From contig JAHWKW010000012.1 in NCBI GenBank assembly GCA_019347675.1, forward strand, positions 1-64,000: 64,000 nucleotides of DNA, given 5' to 3'. Source of the stretch: Actinomycetota bacterium. Its GTDB lineage: Bacteria > Actinomycetota > Nitriliruptoria > Nitriliruptorales > JAHWKO01. Positions within the stretch are counted from its first letter, which is position 1, and every line of letters starts with the position of its first letter. Position numbers and translations under genes: made by a program. The notes beneath the pieces are model-generated. The model was given only the letters and a program-made list of their open reading frames with translations, was not told the origin of the DNA and searched no databases. Below, one piece after another: positions 18,123-27,692 of the stretch.

Positions 18123-18974
18123 GTGAAGGTCGGGTTGGTCGTCCATCACCGCCGCTCCGCGTCCCGCGAAGCGGCGGTCGAGGCGGCTGCGCACCTGCGG
18201 ACGCTCGGGGTGGATGTCGCTATGGCCCGTCCCGACGGCGAACAGCCCGACGTCGGTGTCCCACAGCTGTCCCACGACGCCTTCGCGGACGGACTGGATC
18301 TGGCCATGTCCTTCGGTGGCGACGGGACGTTCCTCCGTGCCGCGCACCTGTGCCGGGGGGCCGGCGTCCCCATCCTCGGGCTCAACCTGGGTCGGCTCGG
18401 CTTCCTCGCCGACGCGGAGCTCGACGATCTCGACGAGGTCCTGCACGCTGTCGCCAACCGTGACTTCCGCATCGAGGAGCGGCCAACCCTGGAGGTGTGG
18501 TCGTCGGACTCGGAAGGACGGCGCCTGTCGGAGGACTGGGCGCTCAACGAGGTCTCGATCGAAAAGAGCGCCCGACAGCGGATTCTGCTGATGGAGCTGC
18601 ACGTGGCGCGGTCGCGGTTCGCCAGGATCCCCGCCGACGCGCTGGTCGTTGCCACCTCCACCGGCTCGACCGCGTACGCCTTCTCCGCAGGCGGGCCGAT
18701 CCTGTCGCCGGAGGTCCGCGCGCTCCTGGTCACGCCGGTGGCCCCCCACAGCCTGTTCGCCAGAACCGTGGTGGTTGGCGAGGACGAGCAGATCGACGTC
18801 GAGATCCTCCCGGAGCAGTCACCGGCCATCGTCAGCTGCGACGGACGCGAGCCCGTCACCGTCCCGGCCGGCGGGTGGGTACACGCCACAGGCGGTGGCC
18901 AACCGGTGCGACTGGCACGTGTGTCCTCGATCGACTTCTACGGCGTGGTCCGCACCAAGTTCGGGTTGCGGTGA
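18123..18974 (+). CDS. nadK: NAD kinase
   Basis: 283 aa, normal length. ATP/polyphosphate-dependent kinase making NADP from NAD. The glycine-rich motif FGGDGTF is at about 64-70, the conserved NEVSIEK segment and STGSTAYAFSAGGP loop bind NAD, and the C-terminal SCDGRE segment is present. GTG 18123 follows tlyA by 21 nt. The neighbours tlyA and recN are the standard actinobacterial set. Confidence 0.95.
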   Translation: MKVGLVVHHRRSASREAAVEAAAHLRTLGVDVAMARPDGEQPDVGVPQLSHDAFADGLDLAMSFGGDGTFLRAAHLCRGAGVPILGLNLGRLGFLADAELDDLDEVLHAVANRDFRIEERPTLEVWSSDSEGRRLSEDWALNEVSIEKSARQRILLMELHVARSRFARIPADALVVATSTGSTAYAFSAGGPILSPEVRALLVTPVAPHSLFARTVVVGEDEQIDVEILPEQSPAIVSCDGREPVTVPAGGWVHATGGGQPVRLARVSSIDFYGVVRTKFGLR

Positions 18975-19044
18975 CCGACGCCGCGGGTCGCTGACTGCTG
19001 TGCGCCGCCTGCACCGTCACGTCGCAGCTGGCGGCCATACTGCG

Positions 19045-19088
19045 CACGTCGACCGCTGGAGACGACCACGTCGACCGCTGGAGACGAC
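19045..19088 (+). repeat. 22-nt direct duplication at the recN ribosome-binding region
   Basis: Two exact head-to-tail copies of a 22-nt unit beginning CACGTCGACC and ending CTGGAGACGAC, each carrying a GGAG. The second copy ends one base before the recN GTG. Confidence 0.95.
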
Positions 19089-19089
19089 C

Positions 19090-20778
19090 GTGATCGACGA
19101 GCTCCACATCGCCGGCCTGGGGGTGATCGAGGACGTGACGCTCCCCCTATCGCCGGGCCTGACGGTCGTCACCGGCGAGACCGGTGCGGGCAAGACCATG
19201 GTGGTCACCGCGCTGCAGCTGCTCCTCGGCGACCGCGCCGACACCAGCCTGGTCCGGGCCGGCTCTGAGGCCGCAGTGGTGGAGGCCCGCTTGACACCCG
19301 TGCCGTCGAACGCGGCGGCGGGGGGGTGGGCGTCACCGGACACGACCGAGCTGATCATCTCCCGCGAGATCCTCCCCGGCCGCGCTGACGGCAGCGGCGG
19401 ACGCAGCCGGGTCCGTATCGGCGGACGGCTGGCCGCGGTGTCCGCCCTGGCCGACCTCATGGGGGAGTTCGTCGACGTCCACGGCCAGGGCTCGCACGTG
19501 CGGCTGGGGCGCTCCGACGTCGCCAGGACGTTGCTTGACCGGTACGCCGGTGCACCGCACGCACGAACGCTGGCGGCCTACCGGCCCGCGTGGACGGCGT
19601 GGCAGGAGGTCAGCGGACAGCGGGCGTCGCTCCTCGCTGACGCCCGGGAGCGGGCCCGCGAACACGACCGGCTCGCCCACGAGCTGGCGGAGATCGACGC
19701 GGCCGATCTCGACCCGCAGCGCGACGCCGACCTGGGGGAGGAGCGCGCCCGCCTCGAACACGCCGAGCAGCTGGCGAGCGCGGCCGGACAGGCCGCCGCG
19801 GCGCTGGATGAGGACGGCGCCGGCCACCCGGTGGGCGTGGCCGTGGCCGCATTGCGGCGGGCCGCTGGCCACGACGCACACCTCGACGCGTTAGGGGAAC
19901 GGACCGAGGCGCTGGCCGCCGAGCTCGCGGACGTGCGCGGCGAGCTGCGCACGTACGCCGAGACCGTCGAGGCCGACCCGGTCCACCTCGACGAGCTCCG
20001 TCGGCGTGAACGCCTCCTGGGTGACCTGACCCGCAAGTACGGGGCGGACATCCCCGGGGTGTTGGACTACTCCACGCAGGCCCGTGCCCGCCTGGCGGAA
20101 CTGTCGCGCCACGAGGAGTCGGCGGCCGCGCTCGCCGAGCGCGAGGCCGATCTGGCGGCCCAGGTGCACCGCCTCGCCGGGGAGCTCCACCGAGGCCGGG
20201 ACGCCGCCTCGACACGACTTGCCGAGGCGATCGAGGCCCACCTGGCCGACCTGGGGATGGCGCACGCACGGGTGCGGATCAGCGTCGAGGGCCGCCAACA
20301 GCCGGGCCCGAACGGTTGCGATCGGGTCTCGATCGAGTTGGCCGCGAACCCCGGCGAGCCGCGTCGGCCGCTGGGTGAGGGCGCCTCGGGCGGCGAGCGG
20401 TCGCGGGTGGCGCTTGCCGTGGAGGTCGCGCTCGCCGACGTCGAAGACGCTCGCGTGCTCGTCTTCGACGAGGTGGACGCCGGGGTCGGCGGGGCCACCG
20501 CTATGGCAGTGGGTGAGAAACTCGCCCGGCTGGCCGTCGACGGTCGCCAGGTGCTGTGCGTGACGCACCTACCGCAGCTGGCGGCGTTCGCGGACGTCCA
20601 CCACGTCGTCGAGAAGGGCATCCGCGGCGGGCGGACGGTCACCACGTCACGCTCGGTTGAGGGAGGGGACCGGCCGGCTGAGCTCGCCCGCATGCTCTCT
20701 GGCGGGGCGGGACGGGGCGCCGGCGTCGCCCATGCCCAGGAACTGCTCGCCGAGGCGTCCTCGCGCCGCGCCGGGTGA
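19090..20778 (+). CDS. recN: DNA repair protein RecN
   Basis: 562 aa, normal length. SMC-like ATPase of double-strand-break repair. Walker A GETGAGKT is at about 29-36, followed by the long coiled-coil arms (about 155-395) rich in ERAREHDRLAHELAE-type heptads. The ABC signature is SGGERSR and Walker B VLVFDEVDAGVGG, with the C-terminal VTHLPQLAAFAD His-loop. GTG 19090 was chosen because MIDELHIAGLGVI is the usual N-terminus and GGAG lies just upstream, although the frame is open from 18649. The ribosome-binding region is duplicated. It is 115 nt after nadK. Confidence 0.94.
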   Translation: MIDELHIAGLGVIEDVTLPLSPGLTVVTGETGAGKTMVVTALQLLLGDRADTSLVRAGSEAAVVEARLTPVPSNAAAGGWASPDTTELIISREILPGRADGSGGRSRVRIGGRLAAVSALADLMGEFVDVHGQGSHVRLGRSDVARTLLDRYAGAPHARTLAAYRPAWTAWQEVSGQRASLLADARERAREHDRLAHELAEIDAADLDPQRDADLGEERARLEHAEQLASAAGQAAAALDEDGAGHPVGVAVAALRRAAGHDAHLDALGERTEALAAELADVRGELRTYAETVEADPVHLDELRRRERLLGDLTRKYGADIPGVLDYSTQARARLAELSRHEESAAALAEREADLAAQVHRLAGELHRGRDAASTRLAEAIEAHLADLGMAHARVRISVEGRQQPGPNGCDRVSIELAANPGEPRRPLGEGASGGERSRVALAVEVALADVEDARVLVFDEVDAGVGGATAMAVGEKLARLAVDGRQVLCVTHLPQLAAFADVHHVVEKGIRGGRTVTTSRSVEGGDRPAELARMLSGGAGRGAGVAHAQELLAEASSRRAG

Positions 20779-20858
20779 GCGAGGTTTGTCGCGTCGGGTG
20801 GCGGTCCGGCTAAGGTCCTGCGCCGATCCCAGCCGTCACAGCACGCAGGACGATCAGC

Positions 20859-21722
20859 GTGACCCGACCGAGCGAGCCTGCGAGCCTGGCCGAGTCCTTC
20901 GCGGCGCACACCCGGCTCCAGGTCGGCGCGGCGACGCTCGACAGGATGAGCGGGCCGGGCGCGGTCCGAGCGCCACGACGGCGGCGCCGGGTCCGGCTGC
21001 GGCAGCTGGGCCTGGTGGTCGCGGTGGCGGCGGCCGTGGCCAGCTCCGTGGCGCTGGGCGCGTCGGTGGGGGAGCGGACGGGCACGCGGCGACCGCCGCT
21101 CGCCGCCGCGCAAGGCGGACCCCTCGACGTCAGCGACGCTGGCCAGCCGCGCTCGGCGGGAGCCACGGCCACCGCCGTGTTCGCCTCCTACTCTGACCTG
21201 CAGCTGGTCCTGCCCAGCGACCAGGTCCGCTTGGTGGGCTTCCACGAGGCCGCGCTCGCGGACGCGCTGCCGCTGACCCCGGCGGGCTCCCTGCGCGCGA
21301 ACGACAACACCACCAAGTTCCGTCCGCCACCCGACGGCGACGGCGTCGGCTACGTGGTGCTGTCGTCGCGAGGTCGCACCAACCCGGCCACATCCGCGGT
21401 GGACGTTGCGCTTCCGCCGGGCATCCCGGTGGCGAGCCTGATCGACGGCACCGTCACGCTGGTGGAGCACTACCAGCTGTACGGACGTCACCCCGACACG
21501 CGGGTCGAGATCGCCCCTGCCGGGCGGCCCGACCTACGGGTGGTGCTGATCCACCTCACCGACGTCCGCGTGAGTCCGGGACAGCGGGTGCAGGCGGGGC
21601 GCACGGTGGTCGCTGGTGCCGCGAACCTGTTCCCGTTCGGATCTCACGTCGATCGCTACGTCGAGGGCGAGCCGGGCCCCCACGTCCACATCGAGGTCAA
21701 GCGACCCACCAGTGGGGCGTAG
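20859..21722 (+). CDS. Degenerate M23-like secreted/anchored protein, copy 1
   Basis: 287 aa. A basic cytoplasmic stretch (RAPRRRRRVRLRQ) precedes one hydrophobic helix (about 50-68), so it is membrane-anchored or secreted. The C-terminal ~150 residues have a LytM/M23 beta-barrel pattern: LVGFHEA, then VLSSRGR, then TSAVDVALPPGIPV, then GPHVHIEV. M23 peptidases bind zinc with HxxxD plus the first His of HxH. Here the D and HVH remain but the first His is replaced (Thr/Ser in NPATSAVDV), so it is probably not an active peptidase. It is the first of three tandem paralogues after recN. A role in binding peptidoglycan or regulating hydrolases is inferred. Confidence 0.72.
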   Translation: MTRPSEPASLAESFAAHTRLQVGAATLDRMSGPGAVRAPRRRRRVRLRQLGLVVAVAAAVASSVALGASVGERTGTRRPPLAAAQGGPLDVSDAGQPRSAGATATAVFASYSDLQLVLPSDQVRLVGFHEAALADALPLTPAGSLRANDNTTKFRPPPDGDGVGYVVLSSRGRTNPATSAVDVALPPGIPVASLIDGTVTLVEHYQLYGRHPDTRVEIAPAGRPDLRVVLIHLTDVRVSPGQRVQAGRTVVAGAANLFPFGSHVDRYVEGEPGPHVHIEVKRPTSGA

Positions 21723-21894
21723 CAGCGTGGCGCCACGGCTCGCGCTGTTGGGCGACGGGGAACCTCCCCGGTACGTTCCCGGGCGCTCAGCGCCCAGACG
21801 GCAAGGTGTCCTTCGGTCCGTCGGTGACGGAGCCGATACCCACGGTCTCGGTCGCGCAACCCCCACCCGTGACACGACGCCCTGGAGCGACGCC

Positions 21895-22593
21895 GTGCCC
21901 GCACGCCCCGCCAACGACGCGTTCGCAGCCGTGTGCACCCGGCCCCGCGTCAACCGCTACGCGATCGCCGGACTCGCTCCGGTGCTCGCCGCGGCACTCA
22001 GCCTCCCGGCCGCCGTCGACCGGACCGCGGCTGCCCGGCCGAGCGCCGTCGAGGCACAAGCGATGTGGGTGGATGCCAGCAACGGCATGCCGAGGGCGCC
22101 GGCCCCCGAACCCGTCATCGAGCCGTTCGCGGCCGTCGAGGGGGTCCAGCTGGTCGAACCGGCCCCAACACCGGTCCTGATCGGGTTCCACCAGGCGAAC
22201 GGCCCGCGCCCGATCGCGCTGACCCCCGATGTGGCCGCGCACCAGATCCTGCCCAGCCGCGGACGAGGCACCCACGCGACCTCCGCGGTCGACATCGTGC
22301 TGCCGGCGGCAGAGCCGGTCCGCGCCACCGTGTCCGGGACCGTCGTGGCCGCCAACCGCTACGCGCTGTACGGCCAGACGAGCGATGGCCTCGTGGAGAT
22401 CGTCCCCCACGCCAACCCCGCGATCCGCGTTCGCCTCCTGCACCTCGCCGAGCTACAGGTAACCGCCGGTGAGCACGTCGTCGCGGGGGAGACCGTCGTG
22501 GCCGCCACCGCTCGGACACTGCCGTTCGGCTCGCAGATCGACACGATCGTCGGCCAGCGACTGCCTCACGTCCACGTCGAGGTGGTGCGGTGA
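21895..22593 (+). CDS. Degenerate M23-like secreted protein, copy 2
   Basis: 232 aa from GTG 21895 (GGAG eight bases upstream). A hydrophobic N-terminal segment with YAIAGLAPVLAAALSLPAAV looks like a signal peptide. The C-terminal domain repeats the set seen in copies 1 and 3: LIGFHQA, then LPSRGRGTHATSAVDIVLP, then RVRLLHLAELQVTAGEHV, then LPHVHVEV. As in its neighbours, the HxxxD zinc site lacks the usual His while the HVH pair is kept. It has no Trp/SH3 or LysM domain. Tandem with copies 1 and 3 and about 170 nt from each; the gap sequences differ, so the duplication is not recent. Confidence 0.72.
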   Translation: MPARPANDAFAAVCTRPRVNRYAIAGLAPVLAAALSLPAAVDRTAAARPSAVEAQAMWVDASNGMPRAPAPEPVIEPFAAVEGVQLVEPAPTPVLIGFHQANGPRPIALTPDVAAHQILPSRGRGTHATSAVDIVLPAAEPVRATVSGTVVAANRYALYGQTSDGLVEIVPHANPAIRVRLLHLAELQVTAGEHVVAGETVVAATARTLPFGSQIDTIVGQRLPHVHVEVVR

Positions 22594-22770
22594 CCGTGCG
22601 CTCACCGAACGGTTCGCGCGGTGATTGAACCGGGGGGAACGGGCGGTCGAGGAGCGTTGTTGGGGGTACCGACTTCCGGACACCGTCCGGGATCGCGCAC
22701 CAGTCCGACACACCACGGGGGGATCCCCCGCCGCGGGAGCGCCGCTCCCGAGACGGAGGAACACGTCGCC

Positions 22771-23625
22771 ATGTCACCGCAGAACCGCAGCCGCGCCGCG
22801 CTGGTCAGCGTCGCGATCCCGGCGATCGGCGTGCTTCTCGCACTGCCGCTGTCCCCGGACGCTCCCACCGCGGCCACCGTCGCCGCGGGGACGGGCGCGG
22901 CCGCCGCCGAGGAACCGCTGACGCAGCCCACGGGCAGCCACCCCGTACCGGTGGCTGACCCGTCGGCCGTTGTGAACACGGATCACGCCCCGCCTCCCCC
23001 CGACGCCGTTCCTGCCGACGCAGCCGCGGTCGACCCGCACGTCGAGCCGGCCCAGCCCGAGGCGCCGTACCCGGTGGGACCGTCCCGGCTGTTCGCGACG
23101 TTCCAGGAGCTGCACCTGTGGACGCCGAGCGCGGATCCCGTCCTGATCGGTTTCCACGAGGCCTACTACGACGGCGCGCTGGCGATGCTGCCGATGGGGC
23201 AAGCCACCGCGCTGGACAACCCGCGCTTCCCCGGCACGCCGGACCGCGCAACCGGCCAGCCCTACGCGGTCCTGTCGTCGCGGGGCCGGCGGCCGGAGCC
23301 GACATCCGCAGCCGACATCGTCGTGCGTCCGGGAGAGCCCGTCCGCGCCGTGGTCACCGGCACGGTGATCGAGGCCCGGCCCTACCTGTTGTACGGCAAG
23401 TACCCGGACGGGCGTGTGGCCATCCGCTCAGCTGAGCGTCCCGACCTCGTCGTGACGATGCTGCACATCTCGGGCCTGCAGGTCCACGTCGGCCAGCAGG
23501 TCAACGCTGGCGAGACGATCGTGGCGGCACATGGCACCCAGTTCCCGTTCGTGTCGCACATCGACAACTACCTCGGCGGCAACCCCAATCCCCACGTCCA
23601 CGTGGAGGTCGCTCACCGCGGGTAG
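22771..23625 (+). CDS. Degenerate M23-like secreted protein, copy 3
   Basis: 284 aa from ATG 22771, with GGAGGA upstream at 22755. A signal peptide (ALVSVAIPAIGVLLALPLS) is followed by an Ala/Pro-rich linker to about residue 105. The M23-like domain then has LIGFHEAYYDGA, VLSSRGRRPEPTSAADIVV and NPHVHVEVAHRG. The first zinc His is missing here too. The shared GFHEA motif upstream of the barrel is specific to this set of three and is not part of classical M23 enzymes that I know. The three genes occupy the place between recN and pyrG where many Actinomycetota carry steA and a mctB/steB-like gene, which also concern cell-wall hydrolase control. Confidence 0.72.
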   Translation: MSPQNRSRAALVSVAIPAIGVLLALPLSPDAPTAATVAAGTGAAAAEEPLTQPTGSHPVPVADPSAVVNTDHAPPPPDAVPADAAAVDPHVEPAQPEAPYPVGPSRLFATFQELHLWTPSADPVLIGFHEAYYDGALAMLPMGQATALDNPRFPGTPDRATGQPYAVLSSRGRRPEPTSAADIVVRPGEPVRAVVTGTVIEARPYLLYGKYPDGRVAIRSAERPDLVVTMLHISGLQVHVGQQVNAGETIVAAHGTQFPFVSHIDNYLGGNPNPHVHVEVAHRG

Positions 23626-23806
23626 CGGGTCACGGCGCGGGGCCTGGCTGGTTCGGCGGTGGAGCCGGCTGAGGTCGCGACCATGACCGTCGCCTCGACG
23701 GGGCCGCTGTGCGACGTGTGCGCGAGGTGTTCGTCGTCCCACGGGGCTGGTGTTACCGTGACGGGGGCCACGGTGTGGCCGCGTCCGGACAGACGGAAGG
23801 GCCCCG

Positions 23807-25606
23807 GTGGTGGACGGCATCGTTCGAGACATCGTCGCTGAGCCGACCCCCAGCCGCCGATCACAGCCCGCGGCCGGCACCAAGCACATCTTCGTCACCG
23901 GCGGCGTGTCGAGCGCGCTCGGCAAGGGCATCACCGCAGCGTCGCTGGGCCGACTGTTGAAGGCGCGAGGTCTGAAGGTCACGCTTCAGAAGCTCGACCC
24001 CTACCTCAACGTCGACCCGGGCACGATGAACCCCTTCGAACACGGTGAGGTGTTCGTCACCGATGACGGGGGAGAGACCGACCTGGATCTCGGCCACTAC
24101 GAGCGGTTCGTCGACGAGAACCTCTCCCGCGGATCGTCTGTGACGTCGGGGCAGGTCTGGCTGTCGGTGATCAGCAAGGAGCGACGCGGCGACTACCTCG
24201 GCAAGACGGTCCAGGTCATCCCCCACATCACCGACGAGATCAAGTCGAGGATCCTCGCGGTCGGTCAGGACGCCGACGTGGTGATCACGGAGGTCGGTGG
24301 CACGGTCGGTGACATCGAGGGCCTGCCGTACCTGGAGGCGATCCGCCAGATCCGCCACGACGTCGGCCGTGACAACGTCTGCTACCTCCACGTGGCACTG
24401 GTGCCGTACATCGCTGCGTCGGGGGAGCTGAAGACCAAGCCGACCCAGCACTCGGTCCGCGAGCTGCGTGCGGTCGGTATCCAGCCCGACGCGCTGGTGT
24501 GCCGCTCCGACCGGCCCCTGTCGCCCGACCTGAAGCGGAAGATCGCGCTTCTGAGTGACGTCGACATCGAGGCGGTGATCTCCGCTGAGGATGCCGAGTC
24601 CCTGTACGAGGTCCCGCTGATGTTGCACCAGGAGGGCCTGGACACGGTCGTGTGCCGCCGGTTCGGACTCGCTGAGGTCGAACCGGACCTGGGCGAGTGG
24701 GAGACGATGGTCGGCCGGGTCCGCGCCGCCCGCGAGACGGTCACGGTCGCGGTGGTCGGGAAGTACGTGGAACTACCCGACGCGTACCTGTCCGTCGCGG
24801 AGGCGCTCCGCCACGGGGGCCTGGCCTGCGGCGTGCAGGTCGCGATCCGCTGGGTGTCCTCCGACGACCTGCTCGACGACGGCGTGGACCGCCACCTGGC
24901 CGACTGCCACGCGATCCTGGTCCCCGGCGGGTTCGGCGTGCGCGGCATCGAGGGGAAGATCGCGGCAGTGCGCTACGCCCGCGTGCACGAGGTCCCCTTC
25001 CTGGGGGTGTGCCTGGGGCTGCAGGTCGCCGTGATCGAGTTCGCCCGTCACGTCGCTGGCCTGGAGTACGCCCACTCGTCGGAGTTCGAGCCCCACACCC
25101 CCGATGCGGTGATCGACCTCATGGTCGACCAGCGTGACGTCACCGAGCTCGGCGGGACGATGCGGCTCGGCTCCTACCCGGCGAAGCTGCTGGACGGGAC
25201 CCGGGTGCGTGACCTGTACGGCGAACCGGTGGTGTACGAACGCCACCGCCACCGGTTCGAGGTGTCCAACCGGTACCGCGCGGGGCTCGAGGAGCGCGGG
25301 CTGGTGTTCTCGGGGGTCTCGCCTGACGGGCGCCTCGCCGAGTTCGCTGAGCTCCCCGATCACCCGTGGTTCGTGGCGACGCAGGCGCACCCGGAGTTCA
25401 AGTCGCGACCCAACCGCCCTCATCCACTGTTCGCCGGTCTGGTGGCCGCAGGGTTGCAGCGTCATCGGGAGACCCGCGGGCAGCTGCCGGTCGACCTCGA
25501 CGAGGTCGGCCGCACCGACGTCCCCGGGCGCGCGGCCGCCGCCGAGCTGGCAGACGCCGGATGGGCGGTCTCCCATGGCAACCGCCCGGTCGAGGTCGAA
25601 CGCTGA
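23807..25606 (+). CDS. pyrG: CTP synthase
   Basis: 599 aa, somewhat longer than the usual 530-580 because of a ~25-residue N-terminal lead. It makes CTP from UTP, ATP and glutamine. The synthetase domain starts at [17 protein letters not shown] with its P-loop; the [22 protein letters not shown] region is typical. The class I glutamine amidotransferase domain (about 320-560) has the Cys nucleophile in VCLGLQ and His/Glu in HPEFKSR. Two adjacent GTG codons (23807, 23810) could start it, with GGAAGG about 9 nt upstream. The stop overlaps the following NUDIX gene, the usual actinobacterial arrangement. Confidence 0.96.
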   Translation: MVDGIVRDIVAEPTPSRRSQPAAGTKHIFVTGGVSSALGKGITAASLGRLLKARGLKVTLQKLDPYLNVDPGTMNPFEHGEVFVTDDGGETDLDLGHYERFVDENLSRGSSVTSGQVWLSVISKERRGDYLGKTVQVIPHITDEIKSRILAVGQDADVVITEVGGTVGDIEGLPYLEAIRQIRHDVGRDNVCYLHVALVPYIAASGELKTKPTQHSVRELRAVGIQPDALVCRSDRPLSPDLKRKIALLSDVDIEAVISAEDAESLYEVPLMLHQEGLDTVVCRRFGLAEVEPDLGEWETMVGRVRAARETVTVAVVGKYVELPDAYLSVAEALRHGGLACGVQVAIRWVSSDDLLDDGVDRHLADCHAILVPGGFGVRGIEGKIAAVRYARVHEVPFLGVCLGLQVAVIEFARHVAGLEYAHSSEFEPHTPDAVIDLMVDQRDVTELGGTMRLGSYPAKLLDGTRVRDLYGEPVVYERHRHRFEVSNRYRAGLEERGLVFSGVSPDGRLAEFAELPDHPWFVATQAHPEFKSRPNRPHPLFAGLVAAGLQRHRETRGQLPVDLDEVGRTDVPGRAAAAELADAGWAVSHGNRPVEVER

Positions 25607-26163
25607 GCGAGCCGGCTGCGGGGTGGTTCGAGACCGTGGCGTCCGAGACCGTGCACGAGGGCGTCTTCGCCCGGGTGCGCGTCGACCGCGTGCGGATGCC
25701 CGACGGTGAGGTGCTCGACCGCGAGGTCGTCGAGCAGGCGGACGCCGCGGGGGTCGTCCCGATCTTCGGGGACGGCTCCGTCATGCTGCTGCGTCAGTAC
25801 CGGCAGCCGTTCGCCACGTATCTGTTGGAGATCCCGGCGGGGAAGCTCGACCGGGAGGGCGAGGATCCCGCAGCGGCCGCAGCACGCGAGCTGATCGAGG
25901 AGACCGGGTACCGCGCCGAACGACTCGAGCACCTGGTCACCTTCCGTAACTCGGCCGGCTGGACCGACGAGTCCACGCACCTGTACGTCGCCACCGGCCT
26001 CACGGCGGAGGGCGTCCCCGACGACTTCCACGCCAGCGCCGAGGAGGCCGACATGGAGATCGTCCGCCTCCCGCTCGACGAGGCGGTCGCCGCCGTCCGT
26101 GACGGCACGATCACGGACGCCAAGACGGTGATCGGCTTGCTGCTCGTCGGGGGCCGGTTCTAG
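25561..26163 (+). CDS. NUDIX hydrolase, ADP-ribose pyrophosphatase type
   Basis: 200 aa from ATG 25561, which lies inside the end of pyrG. A CTG at 25603 (overlapping the pyrG stop) or GTG 25636 are alternatives; residues conserved in the family begin near [13 protein letters not shown]. The NUDIX box is [11 protein letters not shown] then [10 protein letters not shown], with the catalytic REUxEE glutamates. The Arg/Gln-rich [10 protein letters not shown] before it and [15 protein letters not shown] after it match ADP-ribose pyrophosphatases. It hydrolyses ADP-ribose to AMP and ribose-5-phosphate. The pyrG-NUDIX-xerD order is conserved in Actinomycetota; here xerD is displaced by about 4 kb. 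Confidence 0.88.
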   Translation: MGGLPWQPPGRGRTLSEPAAGWFETVASETVHEGVFARVRVDRVRMPDGEVLDREVVEQADAAGVVPIFGDGSVMLLRQYRQPFATYLLEIPAGKLDREGEDPAAAAARELIEETGYRAERLEHLVTFRNSAGWTDESTHLYVATGLTAEGVPDDFHASAEEADMEIVRLPLDEAVAAVRDGTITDAKTVIGLLLVGGRF

Positions 26164-26242
26164 CTCTGTCGCCGTACGGGCATTCGCGCGTCCGTGCAAT
26201 CGCGGACCGGCGAGTTCGTCTACCCGGTCGCCGCCGCATGCA

Positions 26243-26680
26243 GTGACCGGCGCGACGAAAGCGACAATCTGCACCCTCATGCTGCTCCTGGCGCTCCCGC
26301 TGATGGCGGCGATCGCGGTCATCGTCCGGCTGCACGACCGGGGTCCCGCCCTGTTCCGGCAGACGCGTGTCGGCATGGATGGCCGCCCGTTCACGCTGTT
26401 GAAGTTCCGGACCATGGTCGAGAACGACGACAGCGACACACAGTGGGCGGTCGACCACGACGACGCGAGGGTCACCTGGATCGGCCGGTTCCTGCGGCCG
26501 ACCCACCTGGACCAGCTCCCGCAGCTGCTCAACGTGATCCGGGGCGACATGTCGCTGGTCGGGCCGCGGCCTGAACGCCCGCACTTCGTCGATCGCTTCT
26601 CGGACCAGATCCCGCGGTACGAAGCGAGACGTTGTGGGCTTCCAAGCGCAGCCGGTTGCCTTGGGCCGCGGGATCGGTGA
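26243..26680 (+). pseudogene. Bacterial sugar transferase (PF02397 type), 3' end lost
   Basis: The N-terminal helix (TLMLLLALPLMAAIAVIV) and catalytic core of an undecaprenyl-phosphate sugar-phosphate transferase are present: LFRQTRVGMDGRPF, LLKFRTMVEND, DQLPQLLNVIRGDMSLVGPRPERP. After RFSDQIPRYEAR (about 26629) the expected PGITGWAQ region is missing and the frame runs into unrelated sequence until the stop at 26678. The sequence beyond the break is the antisense of a truncated O-antigen ligase gene. The protein would lack the C-terminal part needed for activity. It would have started exopolysaccharide repeat synthesis on the membrane. Confidence 0.8.
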
Positions 26681-27644
26681 GCAGGGCGCGTTCGTGGACC
26701 TCCGGGAAGGTGCCCCACCCGCTGCCGAGCCAACAGAAGGTCGGACACTGGCGGACGGCGACCTCCCAGATCGCGGTTCGGCCTGTCGATCCACGCCTCG
26801 TGAGCAGACGATCGACGGTCGTATCGGGCACGACCGCCGCGCCGACCACCACCACGACGACCGCGATGGCGGCCACCCGCAGACGCCCTCGGCGCCCCGG
26901 GAGGTTGAGCATCAGCACAGCAACGACGGTGAGGGCGCCGAGGGCCCCACCACGGGAGGCGGTGCTGAGCAGACCGACGACGATCAGGAGGCTCGCCGCG
27001 AACCACCACCAGCGCGACGACCGTCTCTCCTGCACCACTTCGCCGAGGGCGACGGCGAGCGGCAGGATCAACGCCGCAGCGGTGATGTTGGGATCCGCCT
27101 CCCCACCACCACCGCCTCCGGCGACTCCGAAGCGGCCGGCACGTCCGGCGGCGAAGGCGCCTGTGGCCATGTCGACGAATCCGAGCAGCCCCACCATGAC
27201 CCCGCCGGCGACCAAACCCCGCTGCAGGGTCACCCGCTCGACCGACCCGGCCGGGGCCATCACCGCGACGGCGTACAACAGCACGAGCGCCGCGAGGACC
27301 ATGACGTCGTGCAGCGTCTCCGCGGGCGCGACCGACCAGAGGTAGGTGAGCAGGGTGAGCGCGAGCAGCATCAGCCACACGGGGAGGGCCGGATCCAGGC
27401 GTGGGGAACGCCGCCATCCGCCGGCGAGTTGCAGCACGAGCGCAGCGGTGGCCACCATGCCGAGCCAGCTGGAGAGGGTTCCGAGCCCGCCCGCGAGCCC
27501 CGGCACGCGCACCGCCGACCCGAAGGGGACGCTGGCCGCGTACAGGGAGAGGGCGATCCACGGTGAACGCGACACGGTGAGCCCGAGCCACGCGACCAAC
27601 GGGACCGCAAGCAGCCCCAGGCCCAGGGCGACGACGAGGGTCAC
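26529..27644 (-). pseudogene. O-antigen ligase/polymerase (Wzy_C-like), 3' end lost
   Basis: A polytopic membrane protein with about ten hydrophobic segments from the ATG at 27644. The Wzy_C landmark is visible: STASRGGALGALTVV, then the loop WLGSGWGTFPEVHERAL followed by LEAHN. Right after AHN (about 26632) the family sequence stops and the frame continues as the antisense of the sugar transferase until 26529. It converges on the truncated transferase at the same break. It would have joined or polymerised lipid-linked polysaccharide. The last membrane helices are missing, so it is unlikely to work. Confidence 0.75.
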
Positions 27645-27692
27645 CCGGGCAGGATACCCGGGCCCTCAGAGCTCATCGGGATGGATAGAAGC

